Positions 1-8,017 of a stretch of DNA of 64,000 bases are shown piece by piece. Source of the stretch: Subtercola boreus. GTDB taxonomy: Bacteria; Actinomycetota; Actinomycetes; Actinomycetales; Microbacteriaceae. The stretch's first letter is position 1. Each line of letters starts with the position of its first letter. Below the pieces are notes generated by a model, which was not told the DNA's origin, did not search any database, and saw only the letters and a program-made list of their open reading frames with translations. The stretch is taken from assembly GCF_003399645.1 (NCBI RefSeq), contig NZ_NBXD01000002.1:186001-250000 (forward strand), read 5' to 3'. The position numbers and the translations under genes were made by a program.

Positions 1-1295
1 CCGATCCGTCGCTCATCGTGCACGCGGATGGCGGCCCGAACTCCTTCATCGTGACGCCCAGCGCCGACATCGACCTCGCCGTGGCCGATATCGTCGCCAG
101 CGCTTTCGACCGCGCGGGGCAGCGCAGCACGGCAGCGAGCCTTGTCATCCTCGTCGGGTCGGTCGCCACGTCTCAGCGCTTCGTTGCATAACTGGCCGAC
201 GCCGTGACAGCGCTTCGTGCGGCCGCGGCGGATGACCTCGCGGCCGACGTCGGTCCGATCATCCGGCCCGCCAGTGGCACGACCCGTGACGCCCTCACCC
301 GCCTCGACGCCGGCGAGCACTGGCTCGTCGAACCCCGCCCCACGGATGAAAGCGGCACTCTGTGGTCTCCCGGCGTGCGCACGGGAGTCACCCCTCTGTC
401 GCCGTTCGCTCTGACGGCACACCCCGCGCCTGTGCTCGGCGTCGTGCACGTCTCGACCCTGGAGGAGGCGATCGCGGTGCAGAACGGCAGCGGAGCCGCT
501 CTCGCCGCGGGGCTGCACTCCCTCGATCCGATGGAGGTCGCCCAGTGGCTGGCAGGTGCCGAGGCCTCGAACCTCGTCATCAATGCGGCTTTCAGCGGGG
601 GTGCCGGGCAGATGGATCCGCTGGACGGTCGCAGGCGAGCATCCGTGATTCCGTTCGATGGGAATGCCCTGCTGCAACTCGGCGACTGGAGGGCCGAACC
701 CGGCACCGAAAGCGCCGACATCAGCCTGGCCGGGCTCGACGACAGAGTTCGAGAGCTGCTCGAATCCACGATCGACGTGCTCGATTGGCGCCAGTTCGAC
801 GGCGTGCGGAGTGCGGCACTGAGCGACCAGGACGCCTGGGGCGACGTGTTCGGGGCCGCCGGGGTGAGCGAGCCGGGAGCCGAGCCGGCCGTGCTGCGGT
901 ACCGCCCGGTTCCCGTGGTCGTTCGGTTGGCCGAAGGCGAGCCACTCGAGAAGCTCGTGCGTGTGCTCGCGGCGGGAACGCGGGCACACGCATCCCTCGG
1001 CGTGACGACAGCGTTGAAGCTGCCGCGGCCCCTGCGCGCCCTCCTCAAGGAGCGGCGGGTGCGCGTGTTCGTCGAGAACGACGCGGCCTGGCTCGAACGT
1101 GCGTCCAAGGTCGGCGCAGGTTCCTCACGCATCCGGATGATCGGGGGCGACGTTCGCGCACTCGCAGACGCCCTGGCAGGAAGCCCCGACGTGGCCGTGT
1201 TCGCCGGCGAGGTCACGGGCGGAGGCCGCATCGAGCTGCTGCCGTTCCTCCGCGAGCAGACGGTGAGGGCCGGGAACGCACCTACCTCTCGGTGA
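1..1295 (+). pseudogene. putA: Decayed C-terminal part of PutA (proline dehydrogenase / P5C dehydrogenase)
   Basis: The reading frame beginning at base 3 encodes the end of the aldehyde-dehydrogenase half of PutA and the actinobacterial C-terminal domain; the gene starts before the window. PutA oxidises proline to glutamate. Recognisable stretches are ASLVILVGSV, EHWLVEPR, GTLWSPGV, TLEEAIAVQN, GLHSLD and ELLPFLREQ. Several lesions are visible. TAA at 189-191 interrupts the frame where the family has a glutamine codon. The catalytic-cysteine motif, normally AGQKCSA, reads AGQRSTA, with AGC (Ser) at 126-128. The conserved EFFGPVL and PFGGWK segments are replaced by TAHPAPVL and PLDGRRR, and the usual C-terminal SITAHRFG tail is missing. 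After the stop the frame stays open to 1295, and a GTG at 204 could restart it. I infer an inactive gene. A sequencing error could explain the stop but not the lost cysteine. Confidence 0.8.
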
Positions 1296-1306
1296 GGCGG
1301 ACGCAC

Positions 1307-1735
1307 CTACCTCTTGATGAGGTTCGACAGTACGATCGCGCTTCGCGTGTGGTCGACGTTCGGCGCGATGCGCACCCGCTCGAGGGCGAGTTCGAGGCTC
1401 GGGATGTCGCGCGAGCGCATGTGCACGATCGCGTCGGCGCTGCCCGTCACCGTGCCCGCGTCGACGACCTCCGGTACGCCCGACAGGATGCGCTTCAACT
1501 CCGCCGGCGCGACCGTGCCCCTGCAGAAGAGTTCGACGTAGGCCTCGGTCACCTTGCCGTCGAGCGAGGTGTCGAGCAGCACCGTGAACCCGCGGATGAT
1601 TCCGTCTGCGATCAACCGGTCTATCCGCCGTTTCACCGCTGAGGCCGACAGCCCGATGACCTGGCCGATGTCGCCGTATCCCGTGCGGGCATTGAGCTTC
1701 AGGAGGTCGATGATACGAAAGTCGAGGTTGTCCAT
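1307..1735 (-). CDS. Lrp/AsnC family transcriptional regulator
   Basis: A 142-residue regulator with an N-terminal winged helix-turn-helix (DIGQVIGLSASAVKRRIDRL, about residues 22-41) and a C-terminal RAM/AsnC ligand-binding domain. The family binds amino acids and controls their metabolism. The start at MDNLDF is chosen because it matches the usual N terminus and because TAGGCT, a good -10 box, lies exactly 7 nt upstream, so the mRNA is probably leaderless; a longer frame reaching 1783 is rejected. It lies between putA and the divergent ddaH-rocD pair, so regulation of arginine/proline catabolism by an amino acid is the likely role; this is inferred from position only. Confidence 0.88.
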   Translation of the reverse strand: MDNLDFRIIDLLKLNARTGYGDIGQVIGLSASAVKRRIDRLIADGIIRGFTVLLDTSLDGKVTEAYVELFCRGTVAPAELKRILSGVPEVVDAGTVTGSADAIVHMRSRDIPSLELALERVRIAPNVDHTRSAIVLSNLIKR

Positions 1736-1742
1736 TCCAGGA

Positions 1743-1748
1743 AGCCTA
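1743..1748 (-). promoter_or_regulatory. -10 box of the leaderless lrp-type gene
   Basis: TAGGCT on the minus strand, 7 nt before the ATG at 1735. The rest of 1736-1893 is the divergent lrp/ddaH control region. It contains an AT-richer segment (about 1752-1768) with a repeated CTTGCA, a possible Lrp-binding stretch. Confidence 0.55.
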
Positions 1749-1893
1749 TGACGTTTTCTTGCATCTTGCAGGTATCGACGCACATTTCCAGCGCCATTCG
1801 ACCACCTGTTGCCATAACAGGCGTGCCAGACTGGAGGCCTGGCGTGCTCTTCGGGGCCTCAGGACGACGTCCGCCATCCGTCACTCACGAAGG

Positions 1894-2769
1894 ATGCCCG
1901 TGTCTACACAGTTGCCCCTGCCCCTCGCCGCCGAGCGTCGCGAACGCCTGGCCAAGCCGCACACCTACCTCATGTGCCGCCCCGACTACTTCACGGTCAC
2001 GTACAAGATCAATCCGTGGATGGACCCCGCCATCCCCACCGACACGAACCTCGCCTTGGCCCAGTGGCAGACCCTCTACGACACCTTCATCGCGCTCGGG
2101 CACACCGTCGAACTCATCGACCAGATCGACGGACTGCCCGACATGGTCTACTCGGCCAACGGCGGTTTCGTCATCGACAACCTCGCCTACGGTGCCCGGT
2201 TCACGCATCCTGAGCGCCAGGCCGAAGGCCCCGCGTACATGCGCTGGTTCGCGTCGGCCGGCTTCACGGTCGCTGAACCGCAGAACGTCAACGAGGGCGA
2301 AGGCGACTTCATGCTGGTCGGCAACACGATCCTCGCCGGCACGGGCTTTCGCAGTGCATCCAACTCACACGAAGAGGTCGCGGGCCTCTACGACCGCGAG
2401 GTCGTCACGCTCACGCTCGTGAACCCGAATTTCTACCACCTCGACACCGCCATCGCCGTGCTGAACGAGTCGGCCGATGAGGCTCCGGATGCCGCGACCA
2501 TCGCCTATCTCCCGAGTGCCTTCGACGCCCCCAGTCGCGCAGAACTCGAGCGGCGGTACCCCGATGCGATCCTCGTCAGCGAAGCCGACGCCGCCGTGCT
2601 CGGGCTGAACTCGATCTCCGACGGCTACAACGTGGTCATCGCTTCGCGCGCCACGGGGTTCGAGGAGCAGCTCCGCGAGCGCGGGTACAACCCGATCGGC
2701 GTCGACCTCTCCGAGCTGCTACTCGGTGGCGGCGGAGTGAAGTGCTGCACGTTGGAGCTGCGCCGATGA
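1894..2769 (+). CDS. ddaH: Dimethylarginine dimethylaminohydrolase (DDAH) family amidinotransferase
   Basis: A 291-residue enzyme of the guanidino-group-modifying superfamily. DDAH hydrolyses N-methylated arginines to citrulline and an amine; close relatives act on arginine. Visible motifs are the substrate-binding MVYSANGGFV and GEGDFM regions, HLDTAIAVL around the catalytic His, and a C-terminal GGGGVKCCTLEL with the nucleophilic cysteine. The ATG at 1894 abuts the purine-rich AAGG; GTG at 1900 is spaced 6 nt from it and may be the true start. The stop overlaps the rocD start (ATGA), so the two are translated together and probably feed arginine-derived carbon into the ornithine and glutamate route. 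Confidence 0.9.
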   Translation: MPVSTQLPLPLAAERRERLAKPHTYLMCRPDYFTVTYKINPWMDPAIPTDTNLALAQWQTLYDTFIALGHTVELIDQIDGLPDMVYSANGGFVIDNLAYGARFTHPERQAEGPAYMRWFASAGFTVAEPQNVNEGEGDFMLVGNTILAGTGFRSASNSHEEVAGLYDREVVTLTLVNPNFYHLDTAIAVLNESADEAPDAATIAYLPSAFDAPSRAELERRYPDAILVSEADAAVLGLNSISDGYNVVIASRATGFEEQLRERGYNPIGVDLSELLLGGGGVKCCTLELRR

Positions 2770-4088
2770 CCCCCCTCGACACAGTGTCCGCAACCGACGC
2801 CGGTCTCGCCGGAACCCGTCTGGCCGACTCCGGTCTTGCCGACGCCGGCCTCACCCACGAACACCACGCTGACTCGCATCTCACCGACGCGGCTATCGCC
2901 CGCGAGGAGGCGCACGCCGCCCACAACTACCTTCCGCTGCCGATCGTCGTCGAATCCGGCGACGGGGCCTGGGTCACCGCGGTCGATGGCCGCCGTTACC
3001 TCGACTGCCTCGCCGCCTACTCGGCCGTGAACTTCGGTCACTCGAACCCCGTGCTGCTGGATGCTGCCCGCGAGCAGCTGGGCCGCATCACGCTCACCTC
3101 GCGCGCCTTCCACAACGACCGGCTTGGCCCGTTCGTCGAAGCGCTCGCGGCTCTCGCCGGCAAAGACATGGTGCTGCCGATGAACACCGGCGCCGAGGCC
3201 GTGGAGTCGGGTATCAAGGTCGCCCGCGCCTGGGGGTACCGCGTGAAAGGTGTCGCCGACGGTATGGCGAACATCGTGGTGGCCGACGGTAACTTCCACG
3301 GGCGAACGATCTCGATCGTGAGCTTCTCCGACGATGCCTCGGCACGTGACGGCTTCGGCCCGTTCACTCCCGGCTTCCGCTCGGTGCCCTACGGCGACGC
3401 GGCAGCGCTCGAGGCGGCGATCGACGAGAACACGGTGGCCGTGCTGCTCGAGCCCATCCAGGGCGAGGCCGGAATCATCGTGCCGCCCGCCAGCTACCTG
3501 CCCGCCGTGCGCGACATCTGCACGGCGCACAGCGTGCTGATGATCGCAGACGAGATCCAGTCCGGCCTCGGCCGAACCGGTACCACCTTCGCGTGCGATC
3601 GTGTCGGTGTCGTGCCCGACCTGTACCTGCTCGGCAAGGCGCTCGGCGGTGGTATCGTTCCCGTCTCGGCCGTGGTCGGCAACGCCGACATCCTCGGAGT
3701 TCTCCGCCCCGGTGAGCACGGCTCCACGTTCGGCGGCAACCCGCTCGCGGCGGCTGTCGGCTCGGCCGTCGTCGCGATGCTCGCCACGGGCGAGTACCAA
3801 CGGCTCGCGGATGACCGGGGCGCCCTTCTCGCGGCGCGCCTGCAGGCGCTCCTCGGTCACGGGGTCGTCGCCGTGCGCACCGCGGGTCTCTGGGCCGGGA
3901 TCGACATCGACCCCGCGCTCGCCTCCGGTCGCGCGGTCTGCGAACGGCTGATGCAGCGCGGCGTGCTCGCAAAAGACACCCACGGCTCGACCATCCGCCT
4001 CGCGCCCCCTCTCGTCGTCTCGGCAGAAGACCTCGACTGGGCTGTCGACCAACTCGCCGCGGTTCTCGAGGAGCTTGGGGCGAAGTAA
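2766..4088 (+). CDS. rocD: Ornithine--oxo-acid transaminase
   Basis: A 440-residue class-III PLP aminotransferase that converts ornithine and 2-oxoglutarate to glutamate semialdehyde/P5C and glutamate. The PLP-phosphate loop NTGAEAVESG, the DEIQSGLGRTG segment and the Schiff-base lysine in LLGKALGGG are present, as is STFGGNPLA. The ATG is inside the ddaH stop (ATGA). Roughly the first 35 residues are an extra low-complexity tail with repeated LAD-S/A-GL units before the conserved NYLPLPIVV. Its product P5C would normally be oxidised by PutA, whose neighbouring copy looks dead, so another P5C dehydrogenase would be needed. Confidence 0.93.
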   Translation: MTPLDTVSATDAGLAGTRLADSGLADAGLTHEHHADSHLTDAAIAREEAHAAHNYLPLPIVVESGDGAWVTAVDGRRYLDCLAAYSAVNFGHSNPVLLDAAREQLGRITLTSRAFHNDRLGPFVEALAALAGKDMVLPMNTGAEAVESGIKVARAWGYRVKGVADGMANIVVADGNFHGRTISIVSFSDDASARDGFGPFTPGFRSVPYGDAAALEAAIDENTVAVLLEPIQGEAGIIVPPASYLPAVRDICTAHSVLMIADEIQSGLGRTGTTFACDRVGVVPDLYLLGKALGGGIVPVSAVVGNADILGVLRPGEHGSTFGGNPLAAAVGSAVVAMLATGEYQRLADDRGALLAARLQALLGHGVVAVRTAGLWAGIDIDPALASGRAVCERLMQRGVLAKDTHGSTIRLAPPLVVSAEDLDWAVDQLAAVLEELGAK

Positions 4089-4102
4089 CGCGAACCGTTC
4101 CA

Positions 4103-4152
4103 ATTTGCGCAAAAGCACCCAAACCGGCCACCTTCGGTGCTTTTGCGCAAAA
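4103..4152. repeat. Palindromic repeat element, copy 1 (bidirectional terminator-like)
   Basis: Arms 4104-4119 (TTTGCGCAAAAGCACC) and 4136-4151 are exact reverse complements over 16 bp, with a 16-nt loop. Each outer part approximates the self-palindrome TTTTGCGCAAAA. The inner GCACC/GGTGC stem is preceded by an A run and followed by TTTT on both strands, as in a bidirectional intrinsic terminator. It fills the gap between the convergent rocD and lldD. Related copies lie at 12582 and 30382. Confidence 0.8.
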
Positions 4153-4157
4153 CGGAA

Positions 4158-5420
4158 CTACAGTTCAGCGCGCTCCGCGGCCTCGGCACGGGCCCGCGGC
4201 ACGAGCCGCTCGAGCTGCGTCACGTGGCGTGGTTCGAGTTCTTCGAGCGAATTCACGCCCAGCAGGCGCATCGTACGCACGATCTCGCCGCTCAGGATCT
4301 GGATCATCCGGTCGACCCCCTCTCGCCCGCCGGCCATCAGGCCATAGAGGTAGGCCCGCCCGACCAGCGTGAAGCGTGCACCGAGCGCGACCGCAGCGAC
4401 GATGTCGGCGCCCGACATGATGCCCGTGTCGAGATGCACCTCGAGGTCGTCGCCCACCTCCCGCACCACCTCCGGAAGCAGATGGAACGGAATCGGCGCC
4501 CGGTCGAGCTGGCGCCCGCCGTGGTTCGAGAGCACGATACCGTCGACCCCGAGATCGGCGAGCCGGCGGGCGTCCTCGACGTTCTGCACGCCCTTGACCA
4601 CGATCTTGCCGGGCCACTGCGCCTTGATCCAGGCCAGGTCGTCGAAGGTGACGGTCGGGTCGAACATCGAGTCGAGCAGTTCGCCGACGGTGCCCGACCA
4701 GCGGTCGAGCGACGCGAACGCCAGCGGTTCGGTGGTCAAAAAGTTGATCCACCATTCCGGCCGGGGAAGCGCATTGATGACCGTTCCGGCCGTGAGCTGC
4801 GGCGGGATCGAGAACCCGTTCCGTTTGTCGCGGAGCCGCGCACCGGCGACCGGAACGTCGACCGTGACCAGCAGAGTGTCGAACCCTGCTGCGGCTGCCC
4901 TTTCGACCAGCGCCATCGAGCGGGGTCGGTCCTTCCACATGTACAGCTGGAACCAGTTGCGACCGTTCGGGTTGGCGGCTTTGACGTCTTCGATGGCTGT
5001 CGTGCCCATCGTCGACAACGAGAAGGGGATGCCTGCGGCCGCCGCCGCTCCAGCGCCCGCGATCTCGCCCTCCGTCTGCATCATCCGCGTGAATCCCGTC
5101 GGCGCAATACCGAACGGCATCGCGACCGGTGCCCCGAGAACATCCCATCCGGTGCTCACCGTCGAAACGTCGCGCAGGATGGCCGGGTTGAACTGGATGT
5201 CTTCGAACGCTTGGCGAGCGCGTGCCAGGCTGATCTCCCCCTCGGCCGCACCCTCGGTGTAGTCGAAGGCGGCCTTCGGCGTGCGACGCTTGGCGATCGT
5301 GCGCAGGTCGGCGATGGTCACCGCGCCCTCGAGGCGACGGCGCTTCGCGTTGAGGTCGGGTGCCTTGAAGTGCATGAGTGGCGCAAGGTCGCGCACCTTC
5401 GGAATGCGACGGTCAACCAT
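4158..5420 (-). CDS. lldD: FMN-dependent L-lactate dehydrogenase (alpha-hydroxy acid oxidase family)
   Basis: A 420-residue FMN-dependent (S)-2-hydroxy-acid dehydrogenase that oxidises L-lactate to pyruvate and passes electrons to the respiratory chain. Seen are [11 protein letters not shown] near the N terminus, the FMN-site region [45 protein letters not shown] and the catalytic-base motif SNHGGRQLD, followed by [18 protein letters not shown]. The length is normal for the family. It is downstream of and overlaps lldR by 8 bp, and has a GAAAGGA ribosome-binding site. L-lactate is favoured over other hydroxy acids because of the LldR-type operator upstream. Substrate assignment by sequence alone is not certain. 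Confidence 0.9.
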   Translation of the reverse strand: MVDRRIPKVRDLAPLMHFKAPDLNAKRRRLEGAVTIADLRTIAKRRTPKAAFDYTEGAAEGEISLARARQAFEDIQFNPAILRDVSTVSTGWDVLGAPVAMPFGIAPTGFTRMMQTEGEIAGAGAAAAAGIPFSLSTMGTTAIEDVKAANPNGRNWFQLYMWKDRPRSMALVERAAAAGFDTLLVTVDVPVAGARLRDKRNGFSIPPQLTAGTVINALPRPEWWINFLTTEPLAFASLDRWSGTVGELLDSMFDPTVTFDDLAWIKAQWPGKIVVKGVQNVEDARRLADLGVDGIVLSNHGGRQLDRAPIPFHLLPEVVREVGDDLEVHLDTGIMSGADIVAAVALGARFTLVGRAYLYGLMAGGREGVDRMIQILSGEIVRTMRLLGVNSLEELEPRHVTQLERLVPRARAEAAERAEL

Positions 5421-6486
5421 GGTGGGGTCCTTTCGGGGTGGGGTCAGCTACGGAAGAAATACGGGGGCTGGTCGAGGCATGGATGCCCGGCGGCCCGTCC
5501 TGTGTCGAAGGGAAAGCGAAAGCCCGGGATGCTGCGACCGCGGCTCTCGGGGGAGTGCCGAATCCGGCTTCCGCGTAGTACCCGGTGATGTGGTCGTCGA
5601 CGACCCGGCGTGCGTCGGTGGCGTCTGCAGACCGGATCGCTGCGACGATCGCTCGATGTTCGCGCCTGAGGCGGGCGGAGGTCTCCCGCCATGACGCGAG
5701 GTTCGGCAGGCCCGCGATCGCGTAACTCTCGATCGAATTGCGGAGCCCGGTCATCATCGCCGCGATCACTTCATTGCCGGCTGCCTCGGCGAGCGCGTAG
5801 TGGAACTGCGCGTCGAGCGCCAGAAACTCCTCCGGGGTCGGCTCCGCGGCCCCGGAGGCCTCCATCGCGTCGAGGATCTCGACGGCCGCCGAGAGGTCTG
5901 GCGGGATGCCGGGCGAGGCCCCCGATTCGGCGCTTGCCCCAGCCCGGGCGTTGGCCGCAGCCCCTGCCCTAGCCGCTGCCCCTGCCCCGGCCCGGGCGTT
6001 GGCCGCAGCCCCGGCCCTAGCCGCTGCCCCTGCCCCGGCCCGGGCGTTGGCCGCAGCCCCGGCCCGGGCGTTGGCCGCAACCGCACCCGCAGCCGCTGCC
6101 TCAGCCCCGGCGACCGCCTCAGCGAGCTGCCCCGCGACGGCGGTCTCGAGGATGAGCCGGGTTGACACCACATGATCGACCCGGAACCCCTGGGCCGCGA
6201 CCTGGAGCCTGATCAGCGACGACATCCCCCCTGACGGCCGCGCGATGATGATGGCCCCGGAGCCCGGCCCTGAGCCGGTCTGCGTGCGCAACAGCCCCAG
6301 CACCTCGAGTACTCTCAGTGCCTCGCGAACGGAGGACCGCCCGACCCCGAGCTCAGCCGCGAGAGTGCGCTCCGAGGGGAGGTGGTCGCCGGGCATCAGT
6401 TCACCGGCGAGCAGGCGGTTCTCGATGTGGGCGAGCACGTCTTGCCACGCACGAGTACCCGTCGCCGCAGCTGCCTCGCCGATCAT
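5413..6486 (-). CDS. lldR: FadR-type GntR regulator of lactate use, with an alanine-rich insert
   Basis: A 357-residue regulator. An N-terminal GntR winged helix ([20 protein letters not shown]) is followed by an FCD ligand-binding domain with metal-ligand-type segments [14 protein letters not shown] and [12 protein letters not shown]. About 60 residues longer than usual because the FCD domain carries an Ala/Gly/Arg/Asn insert coded by a 48-bp tandem repeat (5942-6075). The start is placed at MIGEAAAA because GAAGG lies 6 nt upstream and because the longer frame (to 6555) would read through two perfect operators. It heads an operon with lldD and probably represses itself until L-lactate binds; the ligand is inferred from the family and the operator. 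Confidence 0.88.
   Translation of the reverse strand: MIGEAAAATGTRAWQDVLAHIENRLLAGELMPGDHLPSERTLAAELGVGRSSVREALRVLEVLGLLRTQTGSGPGSGAIIIARPSGGMSSLIRLQVAAQGFRVDHVVSTRLILETAVAGQLAEAVAGAEAAAAGAVAANARAGAAANARAGAGAAARAGAAANARAGAGAAARAGAAANARAGASAESGASPGIPPDLSAAVEILDAMEASGAAEPTPEEFLALDAQFHYALAEAAGNEVIAAMMTGLRNSIESYAIAGLPNLASWRETSARLRREHRAIVAAIRSADATDARRVVDDHITGYYAEAGFGTPPRAAVAASRAFAFPSTQDGPPGIHASTSPRISSVADPTPKGPHHG
5942..6075. repeat. In-frame 48/24-bp tandem repeat inside lldR
   Basis: The block GCCCGGGCGTTGGCCGCAG recurs with starts at about 5942, 5990, 6038 and 6062, giving periods of 48, 48 and 24 bp. All periods are multiples of 3, so unit gain or loss would keep the frame. The encoded peptide is built of ANARAG and GAAARAG units. 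Confidence 0.85.
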
Positions 6487-6530
6487 CCGGAACCTTCGCC
6501 GTTGGGGCGCCGAACCTCCCGACGCCGATG

Positions 6531-6554
6531 TGGTCTGACCATGTGGTCTGACCA
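6531..6554. promoter_or_regulatory. Two tandem LldR-type operators
   Basis: The perfect palindrome TGGTCTGACCA occurs at 6531-6541 and again at 6544-6554, 13 bp apart, upstream of the lldR start. It fits the TNGTNNNACNA operator known for the FadR-type lactate regulator LldR of Corynebacterium. This implies autoregulation of lldR-lldD. Confidence 0.85.
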
Positions 6555-6643
6555 CACGATAGCCGTCTTCCCGCTCGAACGCCAGAGCTGCAGGTCATAG
6601 CCCTGTCATAGGAAACGCCGAGTGCGCCGGGAGGGTCGAAGCG

Positions 6644-6649
6644 CACAGT
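6644..6649 (+). promoter_or_regulatory. -10 box of the leaderless glycosyltransferase gene
   Basis: CACAGT ends 6 nt before the ATG at 6656; no good ribosome-binding site is present. Confidence 0.45.
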
Positions 6650-6655
6650 GGCTGC

Positions 6656-8017
6656 ATGACCCCGGATGACTCCCTCGCCCTCGACGTCGTTGTGCCCGTC
6701 TACAATGAACAAACAGCCCTCGAGCCCAGTATCCGGCGCCTCGCCGGATACCTGACCGAGGCCGTGCGGGTGCCGTGGCAGATCACGATCGCCGACAACG
6801 CGAGTGTCGACGACACGCCGTCGATCGCTGACGCCCTGGCAGCTCGGATGCCCCAGGTGCGAGTCATCCATACCGACCGCAAGGGTCGCGGGCATGCGCT
6901 CAAGCTGGCCTGGGGTTCCTCCACGGCTCGGGTGCTCGCCTATGTCGACGTCGACCTGTCGACCGATCTGTCGGCGCTACCGCCACTCATCGCCCCGCTT
7001 CTGTCGGGTCACTCAGACCTGGCAATCGGCACCCGGCTCTCCCGATCCTCCCGGGTGGTGCGAGGGGGCAAGCGCGAGTTCATCTCCCGCAGCTACAACG
7101 TGCTGCTGCACGGGATGCTCGGGGTCAGCTTCTCCGACGCCCAGTGCGGCTTCAAGGCCATTCGATCGGATGTCGCGGCCAAACTCCTGCCACTCGTGCA
7201 CGATGACGCGTGGTTCTTCGACACAGAACTGTTGGTGATCGCGCAGCGGAGCGGTCTACGCATCCACGAGGTGCCCGTCGACTGGATCGACGACCTCGAC
7301 TCCCGGGTCGACATCGTGCCGACCGCGATGGAAGACCTGCGCGGCGTTGTGCGGGTCGGCCGCGACCTGATGCGAGGGGTCATTCCCGTGCAGTCGGTCT
7401 ACGCCGAGCTGGGGCGCTCGCCGATCGGGGCGGTGGCGCGACCCTCGTTCCTCGGGCAGGTCGTGCGCTTCGGCGTGGTCGGGGTTGCCTCGACCATCGT
7501 CTATGCGCTGCTCTACCTCCTCTTCCAGGGCGTGTTCGGCGCCCAGGGGGCGAACTTCGCGGCACTGCTGCTGACGACAATCGCGAACACCTGGGCCAAC
7601 CGGCGCTTCACCTTCGGCATTCGGGGGCCCGAGAAGGCTGCCACCCACCAGTTCCAGGGGCTGATCGTCTTCGCGATCGCCTGGGCCATTACGGCCGGCT
7701 CCCTGGTGGGGCTGAACCTGCTTGCTCCGGATGCTCCTCCTTCCGTCGAGCTGATCACGCTCACCATCGCCAATCTGGTCGCTACGGCCGTGCGGTTCGT
7801 GCTTCTGCGCCGATGGGTGTTCAGGGCGCCGAGAGACTCCTCCACAGATGTTGTCACTGGCGTGTTATCCACAGATTCCACCGGGGCCCGGCGCCCGACC
7901 GTTGCGCTCGCCCAGGATGAGTCGCATGGTCGGCTCCCCACTGATTCAGCGTCCCCGACAGCCCTCACCTCCCCCACAGTTTCAGCTCCTCCCGCACAGA
8001 AAGCGAACGCCGCCTGA
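6656..8017 (+). CDS. Glycosyltransferase family 2 fused to a GtrA-like membrane domain
   Basis: A 453-residue protein. Residues about 5-245 are a GT2 domain of the dolichyl/polyprenyl-phosphate sugar synthase kind: VVVPVYNEQ, the divalent-metal motif YVDVDLSTD near residue 100, and SDAQCGFKAI. Residues about 262-400 form a GtrA domain with four hydrophobic segments (RFGVVGVASTIVYALLYL, NTWANRRFTFG and others), followed by a disordered Ser/Thr-rich tail. GT2 enzymes of this kind charge a lipid carrier with one sugar, and GtrA proteins are thought to help flip it. Its stop overlaps the start of the GT39-like gene (TGATG), so it probably makes the lipid-linked sugar donor for that enzyme. Mannose or glucose is likely; the sugar is not visible in the sequence. 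Confidence 0.85.
   Translation: MTPDDSLALDVVVPVYNEQTALEPSIRRLAGYLTEAVRVPWQITIADNASVDDTPSIADALAARMPQVRVIHTDRKGRGHALKLAWGSSTARVLAYVDVDLSTDLSALPPLIAPLLSGHSDLAIGTRLSRSSRVVRGGKREFISRSYNVLLHGMLGVSFSDAQCGFKAIRSDVAAKLLPLVHDDAWFFDTELLVIAQRSGLRIHEVPVDWIDDLDSRVDIVPTAMEDLRGVVRVGRDLMRGVIPVQSVYAELGRSPIGAVARPSFLGQVVRFGVVGVASTIVYALLYLLFQGVFGAQGANFAALLLTTIANTWANRRFTFGIRGPEKAATHQFQGLIVFAIAWAITAGSLVGLNLLAPDAPPSVELITLTIANLVATAVRFVLLRRWVFRAPRDSSTDVVTGVLSTDSTGARRPTVALAQDESHGRLPTDSASPTALTSPTVSAPPAQKANAA

Noticed and set aside
2625-4118. Long antisense frame over rocD
   Set aside because: Its codon pattern mirrors rocD, with no recognisable domain; rocD is fully supported.
5942-6075. CRISPR-like array in the repeat of lldR
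   Set aside because: Units are adjacent without unique spacers, in frame with a coding domain, and no cas genes are near.
6486-6555. lldR starting at the upstream GTG/ATG near 6555
   Set aside because: The added codons are exactly the two operator palindromes, and the inner ATG has a proper ribosome-binding site.
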